Origin: Flavobacteriales bacterium UBA972
GTDB taxonomy: Bacteria > Bacteroidota > Bacteroidia > Flavobacteriales > Schleiferiaceae
Reading direction: 5' to 3'
DNA: 64,000 bases
Assembly (NCBI GenBank): GCA_002292855.1
Contig: DBBY01000038.1
Location: 23,204-87,203, forward strand
Positions 15,100 through 23,049 of the stretch are shown one piece after another. Numbering within the stretch: the first letter of the stretch is position 1; each line of letters opens with the position of its first letter. The notes beneath the pieces were generated by a model. The model was not told the DNA's origin, ran no database searches, and was given only the letters and a program-made list of their open reading frames with translations. Made by a program: the position numbers and the translations under genes.

Positions 15100-16794
15100 T
15101 CATCTAAACTCGTACGGTACTCCCGTTACTTGCGTCAGTAAGGTCTGGGGCGCGTCAAGAACTTTGGCGTTGCCGCGAACTTTTGGCGAGACAGGCCCCT
15201 TGGCTTTCAGGTAGTCGCGCAGCACGTCGTGCAGCGAAAAATTCTGGTTCGACGCATTGGTAACGCCCTTAATGCGGCAGAGCATGTCCATGGGGTCTCC
15301 GTCGCGTTCGCAGGCGCTCATGCGGTACACGCGTGCAGGATCCAGCGGTTTTTTGCCAACCCGCACCGTCTGCACCCGCTTGCCTTTGGGGGCATAGGCA
15401 TTGAACTCGACATGCATGCCGTTGAACTTGATGACCCATCCGCCAAAACGCTCAATGGCCTTGTCGGCAAAAACGTTGTGAAGCTCCTTCTCCAACCAAT
15501 CCTTGATTTGTGCCCCGGTGGCCTCTGCGACGCGCACGGGGCTGTCCACGGGAAGCATGTCAAACAAGTACCCGGAGGTGATCGGAATATTGCCCGTGTG
15601 GTCCGGAGTCGAACGGGGAGGGCAGAAGCGGAATCCGTTGCTCAGCACCAAATCCACCTCGGGCATGCGCCAGCGCAGGGCATCGGTAATCAGGGTATCA
15701 ATGGTATTCTCAATCACAAAGTAGCGGTAAAGCGGCACCTTGGAGTAGCCAATTACTTCATTAATCGACCCTGAGAAGGGAGCCTCACAGGCCTTGACCA
15801 AGGAGGCTACAGTGGCGTCACCAGTCAAGGTCTCGGCATTGACTTCGATCAAGTCATAGCGCTCTTCGACGAGCTTGCCGTCTTTAAACCGCAGCCTGAG
15901 TTTGCCCACAAACGAGCCGAAGGCTCCAGGCTCGACCACCTTGGCGTAGGTGCACTGAATCGGGGTGCGAACGCGCTCATGGGTATCGCCGCCCAAAACG
16001 TAGTCTACGCCCTCGGCCTCGGGAAGGTTGGCCAAGTGGATCTGCTGCGACAGCCCTAAGTGGGCTACAACCAGCACTGCAGCACAGTTTTCTTGGCTGC
16101 GCAGCACGTCAACGTAGTGCGCGAGGTTCTCCTCGGGCTTGGTATAAATGATGCCTTTGGAGTAGTTCGGCGATTGGCGCAAAGGCACTAAGGGGTCCGT
16201 GTAGCCCAGAAATCCGATTTTAATTCTGCCAATGGTCCAAATATAGTAGGCCGGGAACACGAGTTCGCCACGCTTGCCGTTACCCAAATCGTGGTACATG
16301 TTGGCGCAGACCTTGGGCGCATGAAGGGAGCCCAGCAGCCGCTGCATCATTTTTTTGTAGTAAACCACTTCCCAGTTGCCCGGCAGGTAGAGGTCGTAGT
16401 CCAGGGCATTGAGAATCGGAATCATCGCCTCGCCAGTGGTCTTCACGGCGAGCTCACTGCCCTGAAACATGTCGCCGGTATCAATCAAAAAGCTGTGCTG
16501 GTGCAGCGCCCGTTCTGTCTTAAGGCAGGTGGCCAGGTTGGCATAGCCTCCAGTTTTGCGAAACACCATTTGCCCGTCTTCCCAAAAAAGTTCGTCGTGC
16601 GGGTGGATTTGGCAGTGCACGTCGGTGGTCTGCAGAATGACAGCCTCGACCTCATCGGCATCCAAGCCTTCACTACCTGAGCGAGGCATGGGCGGATTCT
16701 CGTTTAAGGACCCCAGGGCATGCAGGGGGTTAAGGGCGAGGGCAGCACCTAAGAGTCCTGTTTTTTTGAGGAATTCGCGGCGATCAGTATTCAT
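15100..16794 (-). CDS. soxB: SoxB-like thiosulfohydrolase
   Basis: Periplasmic dimanganese hydrolase of the 5'-nucleotidase superfamily; SoxB removes sulfate from cysteine-bound thiosulfonate on the carrier SoxYZ. A Tat signal is present (TDRREFLKK, residues 3-11). Metal-site motifs: TTDVH (Asp58, His60), DTGD (Asp108), PGNWE (Asn140), VVAHLG and GGDTHER. C-terminal blocks NGFRFCPP, LPVDSPVRV, FGGWVIKFNGM and ACERDGDP separate SoxB from ordinary nucleotidases. Length of 564 aa is normal. ATG 16794 overlaps the stop of the dihaem cytochrome gene by 4 bp (ATGA), so the two are coupled. GGDTHER has Asp where many relatives have His in HxH, which should be checked. No soxYZ or soxAX is in the window. 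Confidence 0.85.
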   Translation of the reverse strand: MNTDRREFLKKTGLLGAALALNPLHALGSLNENPPMPRSGSEGLDADEVEAVILQTTDVHCQIHPHDELFWEDGQMVFRKTGGYANLATCLKTERALHQHSFLIDTGDMFQGSELAVKTTGEAMIPILNALDYDLYLPGNWEVVYYKKMMQRLLGSLHAPKVCANMYHDLGNGKRGELVFPAYYIWTIGRIKIGFLGYTDPLVPLRQSPNYSKGIIYTKPEENLAHYVDVLRSQENCAAVLVVAHLGLSQQIHLANLPEAEGVDYVLGGDTHERVRTPIQCTYAKVVEPGAFGSFVGKLRLRFKDGKLVEERYDLIEVNAETLTGDATVASLVKACEAPFSGSINEVIGYSKVPLYRYFVIENTIDTLITDALRWRMPEVDLVLSNGFRFCPPRSTPDHTGNIPITSGYLFDMLPVDSPVRVAEATGAQIKDWLEKELHNVFADKAIERFGGWVIKFNGMHVEFNAYAPKGKRVQTVRVGKKPLDPARVYRMSACERDGDPMDMLCRIKGVTNASNQNFSLHDVLRDYLKAKGPVSPKVRGNAKVLDAPQTLLTQVTGVPYEFR

Positions 16795-17879
16795 AGTTTG
16801 GCTTTTTGGGCATCAATTTTTGCCTTTATGGGGCCAAAGGGGCCGTATTTGTGCTGCTCGGCAGAGAATCCGTCGGCAAAGGGGCCGAAGGGGTGATCAA
16901 AGGGCTTCTTGGATGCATCAGGCCAGTCCTTTGCAATGTTCATTTTGGGCCGCGGCTGGCTGTTCACATAGGCGGCAACATCCCAGGAATCCTCGTCGCT
17001 GAGCATGGGCGCATCGTGGGTCGCTCCGTTGGGCATGTTGTACTTCACGTAGCCTGCAAAATTGCTCAAGCGGTATAAGCCAGCGCCATCGTTGTAGCTG
17101 AGGCTTCCCCATAGGGGCGGGTAGGTGTACTCCCTTTGCCCTTTAGCTACAAGTCCCTGACCGTCGGCCTGATGGCAGCTTTGGCACTGATCGGCATAAA
17201 CAAGTTTGCCGCGCACCGGGTCGGCAGGGCGGTTCAAGAACGCTGGCTTTTTTAGTCCGGACCCCTCAGGAACCTCGCCCTTGGGAACAGTGCTTCCAAT
17301 AAAATTGATGTAGGCGACCATGGCCTGCATTTCGGCAGAACCGCTGTCTAAGGCTTTGCCGTTAAGGCTGCGTTCGATGCAATCATTGACCCGCTTATAA
17401 ATGCTCTCGACGCCTCCTGACCGCGCTCGGAACTTGGGGTAGGTAGAGGCAACGGCCGAGTAGTTGTTCCCAAAGAACTTGGTCCCCGCATCGAGGTGGC
17501 AGTTTTGGCAGTTCAGCGCGTTGCTGCGGTTTTTTTCGATGACTCCGGCTGGACCAAAGTACTTGGATGTGTGGGCAATAAGCTCTTTACCATACTCCAT
17601 CTGCTCCCTTAATTGGGGGTCAGAGACCGCATCAAGGCTAGGGGCGACCCAAGAGGCAAGCTGCGGTTCTGGATTGGGCTCGGGCGGCAGTTGCAGCTCA
17701 GGCTTTGGGCTCGTGATTCGGGCCCACCAAGCGGTCATCCAGGCCTTGGGCTGAGTAAAAACAGCGATGTACGACAGGAGTGCAAGCACAAAAAGAGACA
17801 AAAAAACGGTTAGCTGAAGCAATTGCCCCAGGGTTTGTAGCATTTTTTCGTCCTTCTCAGGCTTTGGATCCTCGAGCAT
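16791..17879 (-). CDS. TsdA-like dihaem cytochrome c (putative thiosulfate dehydrogenase)
   Basis: Membrane-anchored, periplasm-facing dihaem cytochrome of about 362 aa. From ATG 17879 there is one N-terminal helix (about residues 19-41), then two CxxCH sites: CQNCH (124-128) and CQSCH (232-236). The first domain fits TsdA: GxELIAHTSKYFGP, a haem site followed by HLDAGTKFFG, YPKFRARSGG and RVNDCIERSLNG. In that last motif Cys167 matches the distal cysteine haem ligand of TsdA. YNMPNG (Met282) would ligate the second haem. TsdA joins two thiosulfates into tetrathionate. A downstream frame reaching 18002 is discounted because it runs into the YeeE gene. Gene order rhodanese-YeeE-YeeE-this-soxB points to sulfur chemistry. 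Confidence 0.8.
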   Translation of the reverse strand: MLEDPKPEKDEKMLQTLGQLLQLTVFLSLFVLALLSYIAVFTQPKAWMTAWWARITSPKPELQLPPEPNPEPQLASWVAPSLDAVSDPQLREQMEYGKELIAHTSKYFGPAGVIEKNRSNALNCQNCHLDAGTKFFGNNYSAVASTYPKFRARSGGVESIYKRVNDCIERSLNGKALDSGSAEMQAMVAYINFIGSTVPKGEVPEGSGLKKPAFLNRPADPVRGKLVYADQCQSCHQADGQGLVAKGQREYTYPPLWGSLSYNDGAGLYRLSNFAGYVKYNMPNGATHDAPMLSDEDSWDVAAYVNSQPRPKMNIAKDWPDASKKPFDHPFGPFADGFSAEQHKYGPFGPIKAKIDAQKAKL

Positions 17880-17881
17880 TG

Positions 17882-18295
17882 TTAGTGCGGCAGGCGTTCT
17901 CGAATTTGGCCGTAGAGGTAGGTTCCAACGATGGCAAAAAAGAACACAATGAGCATAGGCAGCACTCCGTATCCTATACTGACGACCATTGGTCCTGGGC
18001 ATGCGCCGCCCAATGCCCAGCCGAGGCCAAAGATGGTTCCGCCCAAAAAGTAGCGGTAAAAGCTGCGGTCTTTGGGGGCAATCGCAATAAGCTCGCCATT
18101 AATATCGCGGACTTTAAACTTTTTAATTACAAAGATGCCAAGGGCCCCCAGAACGACGGCCGTTCCAATGATTCCATACATGTGAAACGCCTGAAAGCGA
18201 AACATCTCTTGAATTCGGTACCATGAAAAGGCTTCGCTTTTGGCCATGAGAATGCCAAAAAATGCTCCAACCAGAAGGTATTTGATCAACCGCAT
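17882..18295 (-). CDS. YeeE/YedE family sulfur transporter, C-terminal half
   Basis: A 137-aa membrane protein with four helices. The motif GLGWALGGACPGP (Cys99) is the second of the two cysteine motifs of YeeE/YedE transporters, which carry thiosulfate or related sulfur across the inner membrane with a relay of cysteines. In many bacteria the two halves are fused; here they are separate genes 3 bp apart (this one resembles DUF6691). The pair would form one channel. Ends 2 bp before the dihaem cytochrome start. Confidence 0.85.
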   Translation of the reverse strand: MRLIKYLLVGAFFGILMAKSEAFSWYRIQEMFRFQAFHMYGIIGTAVVLGALGIFVIKKFKVRDINGELIAIAPKDRSFYRYFLGGTIFGLGWALGGACPGPMVVSIGYGVLPMLIVFFFAIVGTYLYGQIRERLPH

Positions 18296-18298
18296 GGC

Positions 18299-18865
18299 TT
18301 AAAAAATCAAAGGATAAATAAAGTGAGTCATGACGAGTCCGCCTGCGAAGAATCCGACCACAGCAAAAAGTGAGGGGATTTGCAGGTCAGACAGGCCGCT
18401 AATTGCATGCCCAGAGGTGCAACCGCCGGCGTAGCGCGTGCCCAGCCCCACAAGGAGTCCGGCTGAGGCCAAAATCAGAAAGCCTCTGAGGGTGAGCGCG
18501 TTTTGCCAGGAGAATAGTTCGTCGGGCTGAACTCCCGATGAAGAGGTGCTCGGTGCGCCAAATCCAAGCTCGGCAAGGTCTTGTAGGGTGGCCTGCGAAA
18601 TTTGTACGGCTTCGCCGGAGTTTAAATAGGTGCTCGTTAGGAAGCCTCCAATAACGGCTCCGGCCAAAAAAACAAGGTTCCAGGATTCCTTCTTCCAGTC
18701 AAAGTCAAAAAACTTGCTTCGCCGGTTGGTAGCTATGGCGCAAAGGGTCCGAAGATTACTCGAAAGTCCAAAACTCCGCCCAAAGAGCAGGAGCGCAAAC
18801 ATGGTAAAGGCTATGGCAGCCCCCGAGAACCACCAGGGCCAGGGATTGATGATGAATTCCCACAT
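18299..18865 (-). CDS. YeeE/YedE family sulfur transporter, N-terminal half
   Basis: A 188-aa membrane protein with about five helices. [16 protein letters not shown] (Cys149) is the first cysteine motif of YeeE/YedE proteins, involved in thiosulfate passage in the characterised members. A polar loop (about 85-118) separates the second and third helices. Paired with the following gene, which supplies the second motif. It follows the rhodanese gene by 14 bp. Confidence 0.87.
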   Translation of the reverse strand: MWEFIINPWPWWFSGAAIAFTMFALLLFGRSFGLSSNLRTLCAIATNRRSKFFDFDWKKESWNLVFLAGAVIGGFLTSTYLNSGEAVQISQATLQDLAELGFGAPSTSSSGVQPDELFSWQNALTLRGFLILASAGLLVGLGTRYAGGCTSGHAISGLSDLQIPSLFAVVGFFAGGLVMTHFIYPLIF

Positions 18866-18879
18866 TCCGTTTCTGTTTT

Positions 18880-19146
18880 TTAGTTAATGTACTTCTTGAC
18901 GTCTTGCCAGGTGCCGCCGTTGGTTACGTTGCTGATTCCCGCTTGAGCCAAAATGGCCTTGGCCATTCCGCTTCGGCTGCCGCTTCGGCAAAAAACAACA
19001 ATGGCAGTCTTGCCCTCGAACTCTTCAAGGCGGTCGGCTACTTGGTCCAGGGGAATGTTTACCGAGGCCTCAACGTGACCGTCTTGGAATTCTTCTTCAG
19101 TGCGCACGTCAACGAGGAATGCTCCCGCTTGAATAAGGTCGTTCAT
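18880..19146 (-). CDS. Single-domain rhodanese (sulfurtransferase)
   Basis: An 88-aa cytoplasmic rhodanese domain, first gene of the sulfur operon. Catalytic Cys53 lies in the loop CRSGSRS, and the typical DVRTEEEFQDGHVEASVNIPL is present. Such proteins carry persulfide sulfur from a donor such as thiosulfate, fitting a role in receiving sulfur from the YeeE-type channel encoded next. No signal peptide is present, so this step is on the inner side of the membrane while SoxB and the cytochrome act outside. Confidence 0.92.
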   Translation of the reverse strand: MNDLIQAGAFLVDVRTEEEFQDGHVEASVNIPLDQVADRLEEFEGKTAIVVFCRSGSRSGMAKAILAQAGISNVTNGGTWQDVKKYIN

Positions 19147-19276
19147 AATTGCTTAGTGTTTTTTGGCATTTTTTGAGATGCCTAAGTTAAGCGTGTGTGC
19201 AATAGTATTTGAAACTCCGCACCGTCAAGCACGCAATTCCACGGAACCATTTCAAGTGCTTTGGAGTTATTGGGTT

Positions 19277-19546
19277 ATGGCTTTACCAGACTCCGTGAAA
19301 CGCTTAAACGATGCCGACATTGACCGGGTCATCGCCATGGCCTGGGAGGATCGCACCACTTTTGACGCGATCTTCGCTCAGTTTGGCCTACGCGAGAACG
19401 AAGTCAGAGCCCTGATGCGCCATCACATGAAGGCCTCGTCGTTCAAAATGTGGCGCGAGCGCGTGGACGGGCGCAAAACCAAGCATTTGGCCCTGCGCAA
19501 CTTCTCGAGCGGGCGCTTCAAAAGCGACAACCAAAGTTTGGGTTAG
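19277..19546 (+). CDS. DUF2805/TIGR03643 family protein
   Basis: An 89-aa conserved protein, start taken at ATG 19277 (MALPDSVKRL). The sequence IDRVIAMAWEDRTTFDAIFAQFGL ... VRALMRHHMKASSFKMWRERVDGRKTKH is close to the whole family pattern. The first half looks like a helix-turn-helix (AIFAQFGLRENEVRALMRHHM), so DNA or RNA binding is possible; no function is established. It is divergent from the rhodanese gene, sharing a 130-bp intergenic region. Confidence 0.85.
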   Translation: MALPDSVKRLNDADIDRVIAMAWEDRTTFDAIFAQFGLRENEVRALMRHHMKASSFKMWRERVDGRKTKHLALRNFSSGRFKSDNQSLG

Positions 19547-19590
19547 GCCTTTCCAGCGCAAATCTCAATTCATCCAAATAGGATGGAGCA

Positions 19591-20310
19591 TTACTTGCGA
19601 ACAAATACCCAGCGGCTTTCGTCCGACTCTTCCTTGAAAAACGCGTAGCCTTCGTCTTTAAACGTTTGTGCTACCTCGGGATTGCTGCTGGAGTGGTTGG
19701 CGAGAAACCGAGCCATGGCACCCCGTGCCTGCTTGCTGAGGGCAGAAACCGATCGAACCTTCCCCTTGACGTTCTGAATAAAGACCAAATCAATCCAGCA
19801 AAATTGTGCGGAGTCAATCCCTTCGGAGTATTCTTCGCTGGCGCAGTTCAAAACGGCCGAACCGCCGGCGTCGCGCAGCAGCCATTCGGTCACGGACTCC
19901 TTCCAGTAGCGCGTGAGTCGCTTGCCCCCAAGGCTTTGCCCGAGGTCGAGCCGGTAGGGTAAAACGCCATCCTGCGGCCTGAGGATTCCGTACAAGCCCG
20001 ATAGGATTCTGAGTCGCTCCTGGGCCTGGTCTGGCAGAGCCCAGGTCTCGGGTCGCAGCCGTCCAAACGCCTCCCCTGTGAAGGTAAATGCAGCCTGTGT
20101 TCCAAGCGAATTGGGGTTCCAAAGGGCCCATTGCTGTTTGGCCTGCTCGGCCAGCCGAGGGCTACAGCCATAGAAGGCGGCCCAGTCCTTGGTATGACTG
20201 CGCACTCGGTCGGCTAATAGGGCCGCAGAGTCAATTAGGGGCGCATGATGGTTGGCGGCTGGCGCCCCGGCGGCATTCATGGATTTTGAGGGAGACAGAA
20301 GTATGCGCAT
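19591..20310 (-). CDS. yaaA: YaaA family peroxide-stress protein
   Basis: A 239-aa member of the YaaA/UPF0246 family, which in E. coli lowers free iron and protects DNA under peroxide stress. ATG 20310 gives the family start MRILLSPSKSM. Family patterns AFTFTGEAFGRL, ILSGLYGILRPQDGVLPYRLDLG, LNCASEEYS and SVSALSKQARGAMARFL are all present. The much longer open frame upstream (to 20775) is a shadow of the redoxin gene on the other strand. A single-gene unit, divergent from the redoxin. Confidence 0.92.
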   Translation of the reverse strand: MRILLSPSKSMNAAGAPAANHHAPLIDSAALLADRVRSHTKDWAAFYGCSPRLAEQAKQQWALWNPNSLGTQAAFTFTGEAFGRLRPETWALPDQAQERLRILSGLYGILRPQDGVLPYRLDLGQSLGGKRLTRYWKESVTEWLLRDAGGSAVLNCASEEYSEGIDSAQFCWIDLVFIQNVKGKVRSVSALSKQARGAMARFLANHSSSNPEVAQTFKDEGYAFFKEESDESRWVFVRK

Positions 20311-20449
20311 GATCCTAAGTGACTGGGGTTTCGAGGCCTTTTTCGAAGCCTTTAAAGATAATTTCTCCCATGGCTTTGCGGCACAATTTCTTGCGGTATT
20401 GGTCGGCAAACCATGTTCATTGCCTTCTGATGCTGTACTATCTTGCAGT

Positions 20450-21085
20450 ATGCAAAAAATTCTCTCCCTCATCTTGGGTCTCACGGCCGCAGCGACCTTC
20501 GCCCAAAAACTACCGGCAACCATTGAACTCGGCGCCACTTTGCCCATGGCAGGGCTGGAGCTTGCCAACGCAACCCGAGAAGACGACGCCCCTATGGCCC
20601 TGGGCAGCGTGGCCACCGAGCAGGGCCTTTTGGTTATTTTCACCAGCAATACCTGCCCGTTTGTAGTGGGTAATGGCCCGAAGTCCGAAGGATGGGAGGG
20701 AAGGTACCGAGAAATCGTCGCGCTGGCGGACAAGCTCAAGGTGGGTATAGCCTTTATCAATTCCAACGAGGCCAAGCGAGCTCAGGGTGAGTCGATTGAG
20801 GAGATGCGTGCGCGCGCCAAAAAGTACAAATACCAGGCGCTTTACTTGCTTGACCAGGACCACAAGCTTGCCGACGCCTTCGGCGCACGAACGACTCCGC
20901 ACGTCTTTTTGTTTGATGCGACCCAGACCTTGGTTTACCTAGGGGCCATTGACGACAACGTTGATTCCGCAAAAAAAGTAAAAAAAACCTGGCTCAAGGA
21001 TGCCATGATTGCCATGGTAGGCCGCAAACCGATACCGGTGGCACAGACCAAGAACGTTGGTTGCAGCATAAAACGCCTTCAATAA
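20450..21085 (+). CDS. Secreted thioredoxin-fold redoxin
   Basis: A 211-aa exported protein. ATG 20450 gives the signal peptide MQKILSLILGLTAAATFAQ; longer starts overlap yaaA. The AhpC/TSA-like fold is visible: LLVIFTSNTCPFVVGN with one cysteine (CPF, no CxxC), a central KVGIAFINSNEAKRAQGES, and TTPHVFLFD with the cis-Pro. Lack of a resolving cysteine at +3 argues against a TlpA-type disulfide reductase and for a peroxiredoxin-like or unknown redox role. The gap to cinA is 3 bp. Confidence 0.8.
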   Translation: MQKILSLILGLTAAATFAQKLPATIELGATLPMAGLELANATREDDAPMALGSVATEQGLLVIFTSNTCPFVVGNGPKSEGWEGRYREIVALADKLKVGIAFINSNEAKRAQGESIEEMRARAKKYKYQALYLLDQDHKLADAFGARTTPHVFLFDATQTLVYLGAIDDNVDSAKKVKKTWLKDAMIAMVGRKPIPVAQTKNVGCSIKRLQ

Positions 21086-21088
21086 AGC

Positions 21089-22330
21089 GTGCAGGCTGAG
21101 GTAATTGCAATCGGAACCGAGCTTCTTTTAGGTCAAACAATCGACTCGAATTCAGCCTGGATCGGCGAGCGTTTGGCGGAATTAGGGGTTACCCTGCGCC
21201 GCAAGACCGTGGTGGCCGACCGATTGGACGACGTGCTTGCTGCACTGAATGCCGTAATGGCCGATACCCAGTGGGTCATCATCACGGGCGGGCTTGGTCC
21301 GACCCGAGACGACTTGACCAAGGGCATTCTCAACGACTACTTTGGGGGGCGCCTGGTGTATCATCCTGAAATCTACCGCCATATTGAGGCCTTGTTTGCC
21401 CGAATGGGCCGGGTGCCGGGCGCATTAAACCGAGAGCAGGCGGAAATTCCCGACGTTTGTGAGTGGCTGCCTAATGCCGTCGGAACGGCCCCAGGCATGC
21501 TCTTTGAGCGCCAAGGCCAGCGGTTTGTGAGCATTCCCGGCGTTCCTTTTGAGATGAAGCACATCATGGAATCCCATGTTTTGCCGCGCATCAGGGCCGA
21601 GTCAGACGCCCACATCGAGCACCGGTTTTTTATGGTGCAGGGTATTCCTGAGTCGGAACTTGCCGAGCGAATGGTCGATTGGGAATCCAGTCTCGCCGAG
21701 GGCCTCAGCTTGGCCTATTTGCCATCTCCCGGAATTGTCAAGCTGCGCCTTACCGCCCGAACCGCCACCGATCACGCTGCCCACGTGCTGCTCGAGCAAG
21801 CCTCGGCCAGCCTGCGCACCCTGCTTGGTCGCGATATTTTTGCCGAGAATGTTTTAAGCATCGAAGAGGTGGTGGGCGAACTGCTCAAGGCCAGCGGGCA
21901 AACCGTTGCCACGGCAGAGAGCTGCACCGGCGGGTCCATCGCAGCCCTGCTCACGCGCATTCCGGGTTCGTCGCAGTACGTTCAGGGCGGAATCGTCGCC
22001 TATGCCAACGAGGCTAAAATTCAGCTTCTTGGCGTGCCTGAGGCGGACCTTGTTCAGCACGGCGCGGTCAGTGATCCCGTGGTGCGCGCTATGGCTCGCG
22101 GAGCTCGCCAGCGCCTCAACGCGGATTGGGGTCTTGCCAGCAGCGGAATTATGGGTCCCGACGGAGGTTCTGCCGCGAAGCCACTGGGCACCGTGTGGCT
22201 TGCTGTGAGTGGGCCAGGGGTAGATTGGGCTGCCCGTTTTCAGATGGGAGACCATCGGGAACGCAGTGTTCGTAAATCCGTTTTAGAGGTTTTAGGTAGA
22301 TTGAGGGGATTTTTAGCCGACGCACCTTAG
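21089..22330 (+). CDS. cinA: CinA family protein (nicotinamide-nucleotide amidase type)
   Basis: A 413-aa two-domain protein. The N-terminal molybdopterin-binding-like domain (about 1-170) reads VIAIGTELLLGQTIDSNSAWIGERLAE and ITGGLGPTRDDLTK. The C-terminal amidase domain (about 255-413) has ATAESCTGGSIAALLTRIPG and GIVAYANEAK. The amidase converts nicotinamide mononucleotide to nicotinate mononucleotide in pyridine nucleotide recycling. Start is GTG 21089, 3 bp after the redoxin gene, so the two are probably co-transcribed. Confidence 0.93.
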   Translation: MQAEVIAIGTELLLGQTIDSNSAWIGERLAELGVTLRRKTVVADRLDDVLAALNAVMADTQWVIITGGLGPTRDDLTKGILNDYFGGRLVYHPEIYRHIEALFARMGRVPGALNREQAEIPDVCEWLPNAVGTAPGMLFERQGQRFVSIPGVPFEMKHIMESHVLPRIRAESDAHIEHRFFMVQGIPESELAERMVDWESSLAEGLSLAYLPSPGIVKLRLTARTATDHAAHVLLEQASASLRTLLGRDIFAENVLSIEEVVGELLKASGQTVATAESCTGGSIAALLTRIPGSSQYVQGGIVAYANEAKIQLLGVPEADLVQHGAVSDPVVRAMARGARQRLNADWGLASSGIMGPDGGSAAKPLGTVWLAVSGPGVDWAARFQMGDHRERSVRKSVLEVLGRLRGFLADAP

Positions 22331-22350
22331 ATACATTGATAAATCCGCTG

Positions 22351-22358
22351 TACATTTG
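22351..22358 (+). promoter_or_regulatory. Bacteroidota -7 box (TACATTTG) before rpmB
   Basis: TACATTTG matches TAnnTTTG exactly and lies 43 bp before the rpmB start, leaving a normal leader. The only upstream candidate for a -33 element is a poor TTA near 22327. Confidence 0.55.
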
Positions 22359-22401
22359 CACTCCCGTTGCAGAACGGTAAAAAGATTAACACTGCGCGAT
22401 T

Positions 22402-22641
22402 ATGTCACGAGTTTGCGAGATTACCGGTAAGAAGGCCATGGTTGGTAACCATGTGTCGTTCTCTAATAAAAAAAATAAGCGCACCTTCAATGTCAATTTG
22501 ATGCGCAAAAAGTTTTACATCGCTGCAGAAGATAAGTGGGTCACCCTGCGCATCTCCGCAGCTGCTCTTAAGACCATTAACAAGAAGGGTATTGAGGCCG
22601 TTTTGGCCGAGGCCCGCGTCAACGGCAACGTTCCGCTTTAA
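22402..22641 (+). CDS. rpmB: 50S ribosomal protein L28
   Basis: A 79-aa ribosomal protein of the large subunit. MSRVCEITGKKAMVGNHVSFSNKKNKR and the following FNVNLMRKKFY match L28, with the N-terminus typical of Bacteroidota. First gene of an rpmB-rpmG-DUF4295 operon (12-bp and 5-bp gaps), driven by the TACATTTG box at 22351 and ended by the terminator at 23015. Confidence 0.97.
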   Translation: MSRVCEITGKKAMVGNHVSFSNKKNKRTFNVNLMRKKFYIAAEDKWVTLRISAAALKTINKKGIEAVLAEARVNGNVPL

Positions 22642-22653
22642 TCCTAAAGAATC

Positions 22654-22836
22654 ATGGCAAAAAAAGGCAATCGCGTACAGGTGATCCTCGAGTGCACTGA
22701 GCACAAAGAGTCAGGCATGGCAGGAACGTCACGCTACATCACGACCAAGAATAAGAAAAACACGCCCGATCGCATGGAGATTAAGAAATTTAATCCCGTA
22801 CTCAAGCGCATGACTGTTCACAAAGAAATTAAGTAA
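22654..22836 (+). CDS. rpmG: 50S ribosomal protein L33
   Basis: A 60-aa large-subunit protein: [18 protein letters not shown], then [18 protein letters not shown] and [17 protein letters not shown]. It is the form lacking zinc-binding CxxC pairs (one Cys only). Second gene of the ribosomal operon. Confidence 0.97.
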   Translation: MAKKGNRVQVILECTEHKESGMAGTSRYITTKNKKNTPDRMEIKKFNPVLKRMTVHKEIK

Positions 22837-22841
22837 ACGAA

Positions 22842-22991
22842 ATGGCAAAGAAAGTAGTTGCAACCCTCAAGAAGGCCGGTGGTATTACCTACGCACGGGC
22901 TATTAAGGTCGTTAAAACCTCTAGCGGTGGCTACGGCTTCGAAGAGAAGATTATGGTTAAAGACGATGTGCCTAATTTTTTTAAGGCCTAG
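22842..22991 (+). CDS. DUF4295 small basic protein
   Basis: A 49-aa protein beginning MAKKVVATLKKAGG and ending VPNFFKA, starting 5 bp after rpmG. DUF4295 proteins follow rpmB-rpmG throughout the Bacteroidota and are assumed to belong to the ribosome or its assembly; no function is shown. The frame is open from ATG 22842 to TAG 22989-22991 and precedes a strong terminator, supporting a real third cistron. Confidence 0.9.
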   Translation: MAKKVVATLKKAGGITYARAIKVVKTSSGGYGFEEKIMVKDDVPNFFKA

Positions 22992-23014
22992 TTCTCGATC
23001 ACAACCAATTATAA

Positions 23015-23037
23015 ACCGCTCCACGAGCGGTTTTTTT
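23015..23037 (+). terminator. Rho-independent terminator after ribosomal operon
   Basis: Stem ACCGCTC/GAGCGGT with 3-nt loop (CAC), running into seven T residues, 24 bp after the DUF4295 stop and just before ftsY. Confidence 0.9.
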
Positions 23038-23049
23038 ATATCTTAACGT

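Noticed and set aside
15100..16794. Ordinary 5'-nucleotidase/UDP-sugar hydrolase
   Set aside because: Blocks such as NGFRF followed by PP, ACERDGDP and FGGWVIKFNGM, and the sulfur-gene neighbourhood, fit SoxB better.
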